From positions 1 through 64,000 of the forward strand of contig NZ_KB905156.1 of assembly GCF_000378605.1 (NCBI RefSeq): DNA of 64,000 nt, given 5' to 3'. The notes below the pieces were generated by a model. That model saw nothing but the letters and a program-made list of their open reading frames with translations. It ran no database searches and was not told the origin of the DNA. The DNA comes from Thioalkalivibrio sp. ALJ21. GTDB lineage: Bacteria; Pseudomonadota; Gammaproteobacteria; Ectothiorhodospirales; Ectothiorhodospiraceae. Shown in pieces: positions 37,079 to 47,058 of this stretch. Both the position numbers and the translations under genes were made by a program. Numbering within the stretch: the first letter of the stretch is position 1; each line of letters opens with the position of its first letter.

Positions 37079-38413
37079 TCAGGCCGTATCGGGCTCGCGG
37101 TTGCGCCGAGCGAGATGCACCGGAATCGACGCCAGCAGGGCGGCCACGAACAGGAACAGGCAGAACAGGATGGCGTTGGCCAGGCCCAGCCAGGCCTGCA
37201 GCAGGCCAATCCCGACCAGGCCAAAGATCGCGGCCGCCCGCGCCGACAGCGCCCAGAAGCCAAACCAGCGCCCCGCCTCGCGGACCGGCACCATCATGCC
37301 CACCAGCGCGCGCCCGGCCGACTGCGCGGCCCCCAGACACAGCCCGGCAATGATCCCGACCCCGAGAAACACCATCTGCGCCTCAACGGGCTGGCCCAGC
37401 AACGCGCTCAGCCACTGTGCAATGGCCGAGGTACCGAAGATCGCCAGCACCGCCAGCGCCCACAGCGCCAGGGTGATGCGGTAGATACGCACCGGCCCGA
37501 CGCGGTCCATCAGGAAGCCAAACCCGATCGCCCCGATGATCGCCGTGACCTGGGTGATCACGAACATCGCGATGCGCACGGACTCCTCCCACTGGATCAC
37601 CTGCGAGCCGTAGATGAAGGTGAAGGAGATGATGATGTAGATCCCGGCCATCATGAAGAAGATGGACACATACAGCGCACGCAGCTCGCGGCGCTGAGCC
37701 AGGGTGACCAGCGCCTCGCGCACGCGGCGCCAGCCCAACCCCAGTTGCAACCGCCGACGCATCCGCCGGCGCGTGCCGCGCTCTTTCAGGAACAGGAAGG
37801 TCGGGATCGCGGAAATCAGGAAGAAGGCCGCGGCGAACGGCCCCACCCAGCGGATGCGCTCGAAGTTCTCCTCGCTGACATCGCCCAGCAGACCCAGGGC
37901 AAAGGCGGTGGCAATCAGCCCGCCGACATAGCCCATGCCCCAGCCGAGCCCGGAGATCCAGCCGAGCTTCTCCGGCGGCCCGAGGCTCGGCAGGAAGCTG
38001 GCGATAAAGGATTCGCCAATCGCATAGCCAAAGTTGGAGGCGATGATTAGCGCCATGCCGAAGACCACCAGCCCCGGCTCGACGAAGTAGAGCATCGCTG
38101 TGGCAACCACGGTCAGCATCCAGGAGGCCATCAGGAAGCGCTTGCGCGAGGCCGTGGCATCCATGATCGCACCGGCGAATGGGGCGGCGATCACCACCAT
38201 CCCGTAGCTGATCGCCAGGGCCAGGCTCCACAGCAGATTGCCCAGCCGGTAGTCCGGCCCGTCGCCGACGATGATGCGGGTGAACAGATCGCCGAAGATC
38301 ACCGTGATGATCAGCAGCGTGTAGGCCTGGTTGGCAAAATCGAACATCGCCCAGCCGAAGATCTCGCGGCGCGGGGCGGGGGCATCGACGGGGTGACGCC
38401 GGATCAGCGGCAT
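37079..38413 (-). CDS. MFS transporter, UMF1/Atg22-like
   Basis: 444 residues with about twelve membrane helices. FGWAMFDFANQAYTLLIITV at the start is the signature of this branch, followed by GAIMDATASRKRFL in the loop between helices 2 and 3. Members are thought to export small metabolites, but substrates are not established in bacteria. It has no obvious functional partner among its neighbours. Confidence 0.85.
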   Translation of the reverse strand: MPLIRRHPVDAPAPRREIFGWAMFDFANQAYTLLIITVIFGDLFTRIIVGDGPDYRLGNLLWSLALAISYGMVVIAAPFAGAIMDATASRKRFLMASWMLTVVATAMLYFVEPGLVVFGMALIIASNFGYAIGESFIASFLPSLGPPEKLGWISGLGWGMGYVGGLIATAFALGLLGDVSEENFERIRWVGPFAAAFFLISAIPTFLFLKERGTRRRMRRRLQLGLGWRRVREALVTLAQRRELRALYVSIFFMMAGIYIIISFTFIYGSQVIQWEESVRIAMFVITQVTAIIGAIGFGFLMDRVGPVRIYRITLALWALAVLAIFGTSAIAQWLSALLGQPVEAQMVFLGVGIIAGLCLGAAQSAGRALVGMMVPVREAGRWFGFWALSARAAAIFGLVGIGLLQAWLGLANAILFCLFLFVAALLASIPVHLARRNREPDTA

Positions 38414-38476
38414 AGGGAGATCAGCAGTGGTGGACTTGCGGCATCCTAACGCGAATCCGCCCGGCAGTTTTTGAGC

Positions 38477-39115
38477 TTACGGCCGGATGGTGTAGGCCCC
38501 GCCGTCGAACTCGACCTCGAAGGCATCCAGGAACGCCTGGCCCAGACGCGAGCGCGGCAGGTCCTCGTCCGTCAGGACAATCACCGGGACGTCATCGCGG
38601 GCCAGATGCCCCAGTTGCAGGCGGTCAACGCGCAACGAACGCCCCTCTACCCTTCCACGGGCGCGTTCGACACGGACCGACTCCCCGCGATCCGGATCGA
38701 GACCCGCGCGCCGGGCATCGCGTTCGCGCAGCAACACCCACTCGGCCTCGGGATCAACCACGAAGGTCACCGCGTGGCCGTTGACCCCGCCGGTGACCGC
38801 GTGCTCGCCCGCCGAATCCCGATGCACGGTAACCCCGGCGCCACGCCGGTCGGCCTGGGGGGCACCGGCGCCGCGGGGGCGTCTTTCCACCCGAAGTTCA
38901 CGACGCTCGCCGGCGCGCTCGACCACCGCGCCACTGCCGGAGATGCGCAGCACCCGCACCCCGCCCGGTCCGGTCTCGCCCTCGCCGACCAGCGCGCGCT
39001 CGCCGTCGACCGACAATACGACCTGATTGCCGAACACGGCATGCAGCTGCCAGTCCTCCGCCGCTACCGGCGCGGCGAACAGACAAAGCAGGATGATGAC
39101 GGCGGTGCGTGGCAT
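38477..39115 (-). CDS. Retropepsin-like aspartic protease homologue with altered active site
   Basis: 212 residues with an N-terminal signal peptide (TAVIILLCLFAAPVAAE). The second half has the layout of the TIGR02281-type aspartyl protease family: GVNGHAVTFVVD, then a Leu-rich strand, DARRAGL, VDRLQLGHL and a final FLDAFEVEFDGG. The active-site Asp-Thr-Gly of the family reads Asp121-Pro-Glu here, so proteolysis is doubtful. ATG 39115 is chosen because it precedes the signal peptide. It lies between the MFS gene and a divergent membrane protein gene. Confidence 0.7.
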   Translation of the reverse strand: MPRTAVIILLCLFAAPVAAEDWQLHAVFGNQVVLSVDGERALVGEGETGPGGVRVLRISGSGAVVERAGERRELRVERRPRGAGAPQADRRGAGVTVHRDSAGEHAVTGGVNGHAVTFVVDPEAEWVLLRERDARRAGLDPDRGESVRVERARGRVEGRSLRVDRLQLGHLARDDVPVIVLTDEDLPRSRLGQAFLDAFEVEFDGGAYTIRP

Positions 39116-39222
39116 GCCCCGGTTATACCCTGACCACCTGAACCGTACCAGAACGGCTTCTCCCTGCATCGCGCGACGCCTGCGCTTGCTACCATCGGGA
39201 GACATCCCTTGCGGAGTCATGC

Positions 39223-40053
39223 ATGTCCGCCACTGCCCTCGCCGCCGCGGTGCCCACCCGGGCGCCGGCCAACGCCGCCCGCCAGCTGTTCACGCTGGTG
39301 CTCCTGCTGATGGGGCTGTGGCTGCTCCACCTGAACCTGCGCGTGGCGCCCGAGGCGGTAATCCTGGCCCTGTGGATCGGGGCGACCCTGCTGATCGGCT
39401 ACGGCGGCTTTCGCCGCCACCGTCTGCGCCGGGCCGCCTTCCTGCGCGGCTACCTGGATGCGGAAAGCCCGTGGAGCGAACGCCTGCGCGGCGGCCCGCT
39501 GATGGCGTTGCGCCACCTGCTCGTGGGCGCCCTGCTGGGCGGGCTGCTGGTGCTGGCGCTGGCCCGCATCCAGACTCCGGCGGTGTGGGCGATCCTGGTC
39601 GCGGGCGCGCTGGCACTGGTCCTGCTGGAGGCCGCCTTTGCCCGTCTGATCGCCGGTCATGCGCACCCGCGGCTGGCCCCGGAGCTGGCCCGGCGCGGCG
39701 CCTTGTGGATCACCGGCGGCGGGCTGACGCTGGCGTTGCTGGTTCTGGCCCTGCGTGGCTGGTATCCGGACCTTTCGGGCGCCTCGCTGGAACAGGTGAT
39801 CTGGTTCATGGTGGAGCACGAAGGGGCCCGCAGCGCGGTGCTGGAGATCGGGCTGCAACTGGCCGCGGCCCAGGACGGGCTACGCCTGTGGCTTGGCCAG
39901 CAGTGGCTGCCGCCTGGGGCCCAGCCTCTGCCGGTGCTGGTGGCCTGGTCGCTGCTGCTGATCGAACAGGCATTCCTGGCCGCCGGCTTCCTGCTGCTGG
40001 CCAACGGGCTGTTCCCGCCGCGTGATCCCGGCGATGACCCCGCGCAACCGTAG
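39223..40053 (+). CDS. Hypothetical inner-membrane protein
   Basis: 276 residues, not recognised. There are about seven hydrophobic stretches: LFTLVLLLMGLWLLHLNL, VILALWIGATLLIGYGG, LLVGALLGGLLVLALARI, WAILVAGALALVLLEAAF, ITGGGLTLALLVLALRGW and two near the C-terminus. The lack of charged residues in these suggests a structural or channel-like role, but nothing points to a function. It overlaps the next gene by 20 bases, so the two are probably coupled. The divergent gene starts 107 bases away. Confidence 0.7.
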   Translation: MSATALAAAVPTRAPANAARQLFTLVLLLMGLWLLHLNLRVAPEAVILALWIGATLLIGYGGFRRHRLRRAAFLRGYLDAESPWSERLRGGPLMALRHLLVGALLGGLLVLALARIQTPAVWAILVAGALALVLLEAAFARLIAGHAHPRLAPELARRGALWITGGGLTLALLVLALRGWYPDLSGASLEQVIWFMVEHEGARSAVLEIGLQLAAAQDGLRLWLGQQWLPPGAQPLPVLVAWSLLLIEQAFLAAGFLLLANGLFPPRDPGDDPAQP

Positions 40054-41128
40054 ACTCCTGCGGACCTTGGTCTGGTTCGCGCTGACCGCCCTTGCGGCGG
40101 CCGCGTTCCTGGCCCAGGTCGATCGCCACGAGCCGCGTCAGTGGGACGACCAGGCGCATGTCGAGCTGGAGTTCGAGGGCGAGCGCTATCGGCTCGACGG
40201 CGACCGGCTGAGCCGCCTGGAGCGCTTCTCGCTGGAGTGGCTGGAGGCCGGTGACGAACAGGTCCGAGCCCAGTGGCAAACCCGTATTGATCACAAGCTG
40301 GACCAGCATTTCCAGATCCTGCACGACCGCGTGCCCGAGGTCGCGGACTGGTACTTCTCGCTGGGTGCGGAATATCAGCGCCTGTTGCTCCGCGGCGCCC
40401 AGTGGCTGGGCACGGCCGAAGACGACGCGGCCACGCGGGCCCTGCGCGACCGGCTCCTGCCGGCAGACCTCTGGGACGGCCCCCTGCAGACGCTGGCCGA
40501 ACGGGCGCAATGGGGTCTGGACGAGGATCAGCGCAAGGTCCGCGATGCCTGGCGCATCGCCCTGACACGCGAGATGGCCGACGCCCGTGTACCCGCCACG
40601 CCGGCGGCCCTGCAGTCGCCGATCGAACAGCACGCGCGCATCGAGCGGGCCCAGCAACTTGCCAGCGCAATGGACGCGGATCTCGCCCGGCTGGAACAGC
40701 GCGCGGGCCTGGCGGCCACTGCCGCCGCCGGAACGGGACTGGCCACCCCGCTGATCGCCCGTGCGGTCCAGGCCCGGCTGGCGGCCCAGGTGGCGCGCAG
40801 TGGCGGTGCGGCACTGACCCGGGCCGGGCGCGCGGGGGCCCTGGGCGCAGGCGTCTGCGCCTGGAGCGGTCCGGTCTCGCTCGGCTGCGGAATCGTGGCC
40901 GCCGGCGCGGCCTGGGTCGGGACCGACTGGGTGCTGCTGCGCATCGACGAGGCGCGCCACCGCGAGGATCTCGAGGCCGCCCTGCACGAGGCCCTGGACG
41001 CCCTGCATACCGAGACCCGCCTGACCTGGCAGCAGGCCATTGCCGAGCATGTCGAGGCACGCCACTCGGCCAGCCGTGAGGCGATCGACCGGACCTTTCA
41101 GCCGTGGAAGGCGGCCCTGAATCCGTGA
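40034..41128 (+). CDS. Hypothetical anchored protein with glycine-zipper-like hydrophobic region
   Basis: 364 residues, not recognised. One helix (about 9-27) anchors it, then an acidic, Arg-rich, probably helical domain to about 220. A Gly/Ala-rich hydrophobic region (about 225-300) with repeated GxxxG-type spacing follows, ending DWVLLRIDEA and a helical tail. Such segments occur in proteins that insert into or bridge membranes. The ATG at 40034 is preferred over a GTG at 40022. It overlaps the membrane gene upstream and ends 112 bases before ispG. Confidence 0.65.
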   Translation: MTPRNRRLLRTLVWFALTALAAAAFLAQVDRHEPRQWDDQAHVELEFEGERYRLDGDRLSRLERFSLEWLEAGDEQVRAQWQTRIDHKLDQHFQILHDRVPEVADWYFSLGAEYQRLLLRGAQWLGTAEDDAATRALRDRLLPADLWDGPLQTLAERAQWGLDEDQRKVRDAWRIALTREMADARVPATPAALQSPIEQHARIERAQQLASAMDADLARLEQRAGLAATAAAGTGLATPLIARAVQARLAAQVARSGGAALTRAGRAGALGAGVCAWSGPVSLGCGIVAAGAAWVGTDWVLLRIDEARHREDLEAALHEALDALHTETRLTWQQAIAEHVEARHSASREAIDRTFQPWKAALNP

Positions 41129-41240
41129 ACCGCGGCACCCGTTGCAGCCCCGGCAACCCCTGCGCGCCTGCGGCGTCTCGGCAGCGAGCGGGGCCTGCGT
41201 TACACTCCGCGCACCGAATTGACGCGCCCGCTGCCTCGAC

Positions 41241-42467
<1,227 letters not shown>

Positions 42468-42595
42468 CGCGGCACCCCCGACTGAAGCGAAGCGAAGTGC
42501 CGGGATCCCCGGCGTTCGGCCTCTGCTGCAGGATCCCGGACCACCACCGCGCGGCGTCCGGGATGGCGCCGTAAGCCCAAGCTCCTACACGAGCG

Positions 42596-43252
42596 TCAAA
42601 AGTGGACGCTGTAGCCTCCGACCAGCAGGTGTTGCGCGCCGCTCTCGTCGCGAGAGGCGTAGGTCAGCGAGAAGGTGCCGAAGTCGGTCGCGTGTGCCGC
42701 ACCCAGCTCCCAGAACTTCGCGCCGTTGTCATCGGCCGGATCGTCATAACCCAGCCCGCCGAAGAGCTCCGTGCGCGGAGCCACCTCGTGCCCGGCCCCG
42801 ACAAACCAGACGCGACTGCCCTCGGCATCGCGATCGTCGGCGTGCGCGACATACGCCACCTCGGCAAACAGCGGCCCCCAGTCGGCGCCCAGGAACAATT
42901 CACCCTCGTCTTCGTCGTCCAGGCTGGAGTAGTGGAAGTATTCGTAGCCGAATTCGATGCCGATGGGGCCGGCGTCGAAGCCATAGCCGACGAACGGCAC
43001 GATCTCGGTGCCACGGCCACTGCCAAGGCTGGAGGCCTGCACACCGGTGAACACGCCGGTGGGGAAGCCCAGCTCGAAGCCGCCCTGCACCACCGGGTCG
43101 TTGTCCGACTTGGTCGCGCCGTCGTCGATGTAGTCGGTGAACACGCCAATGTTGAATTCGGCTTCGGCGGCCTGGATGGCCGGCACGCCGAAGGCGAAGA
43201 CCCCGGCCACGGTGGCGGCCAGCACGCCGCGATGGAAGCTGCGATGGTTCAT
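42596..43252 (-). CDS. TorF/TIGR02001-like putative outer-membrane beta-barrel protein
   Basis: 218 residues. The signal peptide (GVLAATVAGVFAFGVPAIQAA) ends near residue 28. AEFNIGVFTDYIDDGATKSD followed by DPVVQGGFELGF resembles the start of TorF-type porins (SdYrfRGisqsdndPavqG). Alternating aromatic and polar strands continue to a C-terminal Phe, as in outer-membrane barrels. A role in diffusion of small solutes is likely but unproven. AGAGGA precedes ATG 43252. It lies 83 bases downstream of mgtE. Confidence 0.75.
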   Translation of the reverse strand: MNHRSFHRGVLAATVAGVFAFGVPAIQAAEAEFNIGVFTDYIDDGATKSDNDPVVQGGFELGFPTGVFTGVQASSLGSGRGTEIVPFVGYGFDAGPIGIEFGYEYFHYSSLDDEDEGELFLGADWGPLFAEVAYVAHADDRDAEGSRVWFVGAGHEVAPRTELFGGLGYDDPADDNGAKFWELGAAHATDFGTFSLTYASRDESGAQHLLVGGYSVHF

Positions 43253-43335
43253 GTCGATTCCTCTTTGCTCGATCGTTCTTTGCAGGCGTGTTGCCGGATT
43301 CTGTATCCGGCAACACAGTTCGGGTTCCCCGGCAT

Positions 43336-44721
43336 TCACGCCGGCATGTGCGCACTCAGCAGCCAGGCGGCCATGCCGAAGTACACGGCCAGACCGGTGA
43401 AGTCCTTGATGGTGGTGATGAACGGATCCGCGCCTGGCGCATGGTCCACACCGATTTTCAGCAGTACCCACGGCAGCAGGAAGCCCAGGATCGACGCGGT
43501 AAACACCGAGACAAACAGCGCCACGCCAACCACGATGCCCAGCTCCGGAATGCCGTTCGGCGCACCCTGCCAGAAGTGTGCGATGGTACCGGCGATGACG
43601 GCCATCACAACCCCCATGGCCAGGCCTACGCCCCCCTCGCGGACCAGGTGCGCGCGGAAGAATCGGCCCAGGTTGATATGCCCCAGGGCAAGCCCGCGGG
43701 CGAAGATCGTGGTCGACTGCGTGCCAACGTTGCCGCCCATGTCCATCACCAGCGGGATGAAGATGGCCAGCGCAACCACCGCCGCCAGGGTGTCCTCGAA
43801 GAAGTCGATCACCCCGCCTACGGCCAGACCACCGGCCAGCGTCACCATCAGGAAGGCCATGCGCACCTTGACCGCATAGCCGATCCCGCCGGAGGTCAGC
43901 TTCTCCGAGCGCACGACATCCTTCTGGTGCAGCAGGTCGCCGATCCCGGCCTTCTTGTAGAAGTCCTCCGAGGTGTCTTCCTCGAGCACGTCCATCGCGT
44001 CGTCGATGCGCAGCACCCCCACCAGCACGCCATCGGCATCCACCACCGGCAGATACGGCAGATCCGTGCGCTGCAGCAGGCGGGCGGCCTCGACCTTGTC
44101 ACCGTCGGGCGTGGTGTAGAAGTCCTCCAGTTCGATCAGATCCCCAACCGTCTGGCCGGACTCCGCGCGGAACATCCGGCCCAGGCGCACCAGCCCCTTG
44201 TAGTGGTGGTCGCGATCCGTGATCAGCAGTGCGGCCCCGATATCGTCCGGCATATTGCGATCGTCGCGCAGGCGGGAGGTGACCTCGCTGACGGTCTCTT
44301 CCGGAGTCACCCAGAACACCGGGCGACGCATCACACGAGCCACGGTGTCCTCGTCCTGACGCCACAGGGCGCGTACCTTGTCGCGCTTGGCCCCGGGGAG
44401 GGCATCCAGCAGGTCATCCGCCAGGGACTTGCCCACCAGCGCCAGAGACCGCGCCAGGGTGTAGGCCGGCAGGGCCTGCACCAGCTCGCGGGCCTCCGGC
44501 TCGGGCATATGCTCGAACAGGATCGCCTGTTCTTCGTCGTCCATTGCCAGGAAGATGGCGCGACGCTCATTGGTGTCCACACCCGCGAGGATTACCAAGC
44601 GGGAACGCGGGTCCAGTTCCGACAGGCGGTTGGCGGTGATGGCCGGGACCGGATGGATCACCTCGTCGCGGGCAGCACCCACGTCACCGGCATGAATCAT
44701 TTCCAGAATCTTGTCGTTCAT
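43336..44721 (-). CDS. mgtE: Magnesium transporter MgtE
   Basis: 461 residues with the full layout: an N-terminal helical MgtE_N domain (to about 130), two CBS domains (about 135-255), a connecting helix and five membrane helices (about 285-455). AIFIPLVMDMGGNVGTQS and the final SILGFLLPWVLLKIGVDHAP are pore motifs. MgtE is a Mg2+-gated Mg2+ channel of the inner membrane. AAGGAG lies before the ATG. The gene has an unusually long leader to 45278 with a peptide ORF and structured segments, described separately. Confidence 0.95.
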   Translation of the reverse strand: MNDKILEMIHAGDVGAARDEVIHPVPAITANRLSELDPRSRLVILAGVDTNERRAIFLAMDDEEQAILFEHMPEPEARELVQALPAYTLARSLALVGKSLADDLLDALPGAKRDKVRALWRQDEDTVARVMRRPVFWVTPEETVSEVTSRLRDDRNMPDDIGAALLITDRDHHYKGLVRLGRMFRAESGQTVGDLIELEDFYTTPDGDKVEAARLLQRTDLPYLPVVDADGVLVGVLRIDDAMDVLEEDTSEDFYKKAGIGDLLHQKDVVRSEKLTSGGIGYAVKVRMAFLMVTLAGGLAVGGVIDFFEDTLAAVVALAIFIPLVMDMGGNVGTQSTTIFARGLALGHINLGRFFRAHLVREGGVGLAMGVVMAVIAGTIAHFWQGAPNGIPELGIVVGVALFVSVFTASILGFLLPWVLLKIGVDHAPGADPFITTIKDFTGLAVYFGMAAWLLSAHMPA

Positions 44722-44740
44722 TGCAATGCTCCTTGTGCTT

Positions 44741-44808
44741 AAAAAAATAAAAAACGCACACGGGGCATTACAAAAGACAAAAGAATCCCGTGACCGCTGG
44801 TGGCGGTC
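44741..44808 (-). terminator. Possible attenuator in the mgtE leader
   Basis: On the minus strand, a hairpin GACCGC-CACCA-GCGGTC (44792-44808) directly follows the leader-peptide stop. It is followed by a second pairing, CACGGG with CCCGTG (44787-44792 and 44759-44764), then a T6-A-T7 tract at 44741-44754, just before the mgtE ribosome site. The stems are short, so conditional rather than strong termination is suggested. Confidence 0.45.
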
Positions 44809-44810
44809 TT

Positions 44811-44915
44811 TTACAAAACCCCCATCAGCGAGACGAACACCTTTTTCCTTTGCTCACTGCCCCGCAGTGATATTCCGGATCTAGACCCGGGGTCGTCGTT
44901 TTCAGGCGCTGGCAT
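44811..44915 (-). CDS. Leader peptide upstream of mgtE (34 codons)
   Basis: A short frame of 34 residues starts at ATG 44915 with a perfect AGGAGG (44921-44926) five bases before it and ends at TAA 44811. It begins Met-Pro-Ala-Pro-Glu-Asn-Asp-Asp-Pro, an acidic and proline-rich N-terminus, and ends with a basic stretch (EQRKKVFVSLMGVL). It lies inside the mgtE transcript leader. Peptides such as MgtL (MEPDPTPLP at its start) use this type of N-terminus to destabilise ribosomes at low magnesium. A similar role here is inference. An upstream in-frame ATG at 44939 is possible but has no ribosome site. Confidence 0.6.
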   Translation of the reverse strand: MPAPENDDPGSRSGISLRGSEQRKKVFVSLMGVL

Positions 44916-44941
44916 GGCGACCTCCTGCTGGTTGTTCATAG

Positions 44942-45284
44942 GTACAGTCCACTCCGCTGCGCGCACAGCAACGCACGCACCGGCCCGGAATCCGAGCAGA
45001 GGCGGAATATCATCGAATGGCATGGGGCAGCGCGCCACGCGCAAGGGCGGGCGCAGAACGGGCTTGGGGGCTGGAGAAACGCCCGCGAGGGACGCTAGGG
45101 GGAAGGCGTTCTGTCACCCCCCCGGAGTCACGCATATCGCTGACACCGGAGGGCACCACCGTTCTACCGGGTGGCGGGACCCCGCTGGCAACGATATGCA
45201 CGCTCGTACCGGCCACCGGCCCGACGCTCATGCATCCATCGACAACAGTCCATTGACAGACCTCTGCTACTCAAGATGGGCGCG
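44942..45284 (-). promoter_or_regulatory. Structured 5' leader segment of mgtE
   Basis: This is a non-coding part of the mgtE leader. An 11-pair stem joins 45132-45142 and 45189-45199 (GCATATCG-type arms) and encloses GCGGGGTCCCGC and a CCACC/GGTGG hairpin, giving a multi-branch domain. Downstream, 45107-45113 can pair with 45054-45060 (CAGAACG/CGTTCTG), or 45105-45110 with 45078-45083 (AACGCC/GGCGTT); the two pairings exclude each other. No known riboswitch signature was recognised, including the M-box. Confidence 0.5.
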
Positions 45285-45313
45285 ATTGTAGTGACGACCA
45301 TTCACTTTCGCAA
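45285..45313 (-). promoter_or_regulatory. Sigma-70-type promoter for the mgtE leader
   Basis: On the minus strand, TTGCGA (45308-45313) and TACAAT (45285-45290) are separated by 17 bases. Transcription would begin near 45278, giving a leader of about 555 bases before mgtE. Confidence 0.65.
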
Positions 45314-45330
45314 CCCCGTAAATAAAATCT

Positions 45331-46902
45331 CTACACGGACTTTTGTTCAAAACGCTGGATCAGCGCCTTGAGTTCGGCGGCCTCGGCCAGCATGCGCGCG
45401 CTGGCATCGCGTGCATGCACCGAGACCGAACCGGTTTCGCTGGCGACATCACGAATGGAGGTCACGTTGCGGTTGATCTCCTCGGAGACCGCGCTTTGTT
45501 CCTCGACCGCCGTGGCGATCTGGGTGTTCATCTCGGTGATCTGGGCGACGGCCTCGCGGATCGTGGTCAGCGAGTCGCCCGCCGCCTGGGCCTTTTCCAC
45601 CCCGTCGGCCGCCTGCTCCTGACTGGCGCGCATCGCAGACATCGCCTCGCGCGCACCGTTTTGCAGGGTCTCGATCATGTTGCGGATGGTCACCGTGGAC
45701 TCGTCAGTACGCTGCGACAGCGAGCGCACCTCGTCGGCCACCACCGCAAAGCCGCGCCCGTGCTCGCCCGCACGCGCGGCCTCGATCGCGGCGTTCAGCG
45801 CCAGCAGGTTGGTCTGTTCGGCAATCTCGCGGATCACACCCAGGATCTTGTCGATCTCCTCGGTGCTCGCCTCCAGCTTGCCCAGCTTCTCCGCGGTGGA
45901 TTCCACCTCGGCTGCCATACGATTGATCACGGCAACCGTGTCGTTCACGACCTCCTGCCCGGCCCCGGTCTCCTTCTCGGCGTGGTTCGCGGCCTCGGCC
46001 GCGCGCGCGGAATTGCCGGCCATCTCCTGGATGGTCGAGCTCATCTCGTTCATCGCGGTGGCAACCTGGTCGATCTCGTTCTGCTGGCGCTCCACCCCCG
46101 AGGCCGTCTGATCGACGCTGCTGGCCATCGCCTGGGCATCCCCGGCCACGGCATCGGCCTTGTCCTCGATGCGGCCCAGCACCGTGCGCAGCTTCGCCTC
46201 GTTGAAGTGCTGGATCAGCTCCAGCGACGCGCTGTCGTCGCGACGCCCGGTATAGATCGCCTCCATCACGGGGTTGTCGAACTGCTCGCGGGCGCGGTTA
46301 ACGGCCTGCCGGATACCCGTGGTCAACGCCAGCGACACCCCGCCACCGGCGACGAAGATCAACGCCAGCAGGCCGGCCAGGGCCAGCGGCGAAGGCGCCA
46401 GAAAGACGGCGGCCAGCGCCAGCAGGAAGCCCGCGAGCCAGGTTCCCGCAAGACGCCAGATGAGGCTGTGATACCAGCGCCGCGCAAAGCTCCGGCCCCG
46501 GTTGAGCGCGGCATAGACCTGCTCCGCGCGAGCAACATGCTCGCGCTCCGGGATGGCCCGCACCGACTCGTAACCGGTCTTGCGGCCGTGCTCGTAGGCG
46601 GGCGTTACAAAGGCATCCACCCAGTAGTGGTCACCGTTCTTGCGCCGGTTCTTGACGATGCCCATCCACGGGTGATCCGCCTTCAGGGTCTCCCACATGT
46701 TCGCGTAGGCGGCCTCCGGCATGTCCGGGTGGCGCACGATGTTGTGGGCCGATCCTTCCAGCTCCTCGCAGTCGAAACCGCTGACCGTAACGAAGTCGTC
46801 ATTGGCGTAACGGATGCGGCCCTTCTCGTCGGTGGCCGAGATCAGGTCTCCGTGGGCCTCCAGGGAATACTCGGCCTGAGTAACGGGAAGGTTCTTGCGC
46901 AT
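45331..46902 (-). CDS. PAS-domain methyl-accepting chemotaxis protein, Aer-like
   Basis: 523 residues. A PAS domain (about 10-110, with [21 protein letters not shown] and [17 protein letters not shown]) precedes two close membrane helices (about 150-195). The cytoplasmic signalling hairpin has the invariant tip [20 protein letters not shown]. The layout is that of Aer-type redox or aerotaxis receptors, in which PAS binds FAD. HAMP is not obvious. ATG 46902 is used. It lies beside an HDOD gene and motAB, so the region serves motility. Confidence 0.9.
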   Translation of the reverse strand: MRKNLPVTQAEYSLEAHGDLISATDEKGRIRYANDDFVTVSGFDCEELEGSAHNIVRHPDMPEAAYANMWETLKADHPWMGIVKNRRKNGDHYWVDAFVTPAYEHGRKTGYESVRAIPEREHVARAEQVYAALNRGRSFARRWYHSLIWRLAGTWLAGFLLALAAVFLAPSPLALAGLLALIFVAGGGVSLALTTGIRQAVNRAREQFDNPVMEAIYTGRRDDSASLELIQHFNEAKLRTVLGRIEDKADAVAGDAQAMASSVDQTASGVERQQNEIDQVATAMNEMSSTIQEMAGNSARAAEAANHAEKETGAGQEVVNDTVAVINRMAAEVESTAEKLGKLEASTEEIDKILGVIREIAEQTNLLALNAAIEAARAGEHGRGFAVVADEVRSLSQRTDESTVTIRNMIETLQNGAREAMSAMRASQEQAADGVEKAQAAGDSLTTIREAVAQITEMNTQIATAVEEQSAVSEEINRNVTSIRDVASETGSVSVHARDASARMLAEAAELKALIQRFEQKSV

Positions 46903-47058
46903 AAGGGACGAGGTCCTGTTGTTCCAGTGTCGGGGTGGAGCCGAAGCGGCAGACACATGGCCTCGCCTTCATGCGCGACCATATATGCACCACCCGATAT
47001 AACGGCCAGGGCCATCGTAGCTTGAGGCACGGGCCAGCCGATCGTGTACGAGAAAAGA

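Noticed and set aside
44722-45284. M-box (ykoK) riboswitch upstream of mgtE
   Set aside because: The conserved M-box motifs were not found; the leader is structured but of another kind.
44800-45291. 163-codon plus-strand frame across the mgtE leader
   Set aside because: No ribosome site, atypical composition, and it runs antisense to a region better explained as a leader.
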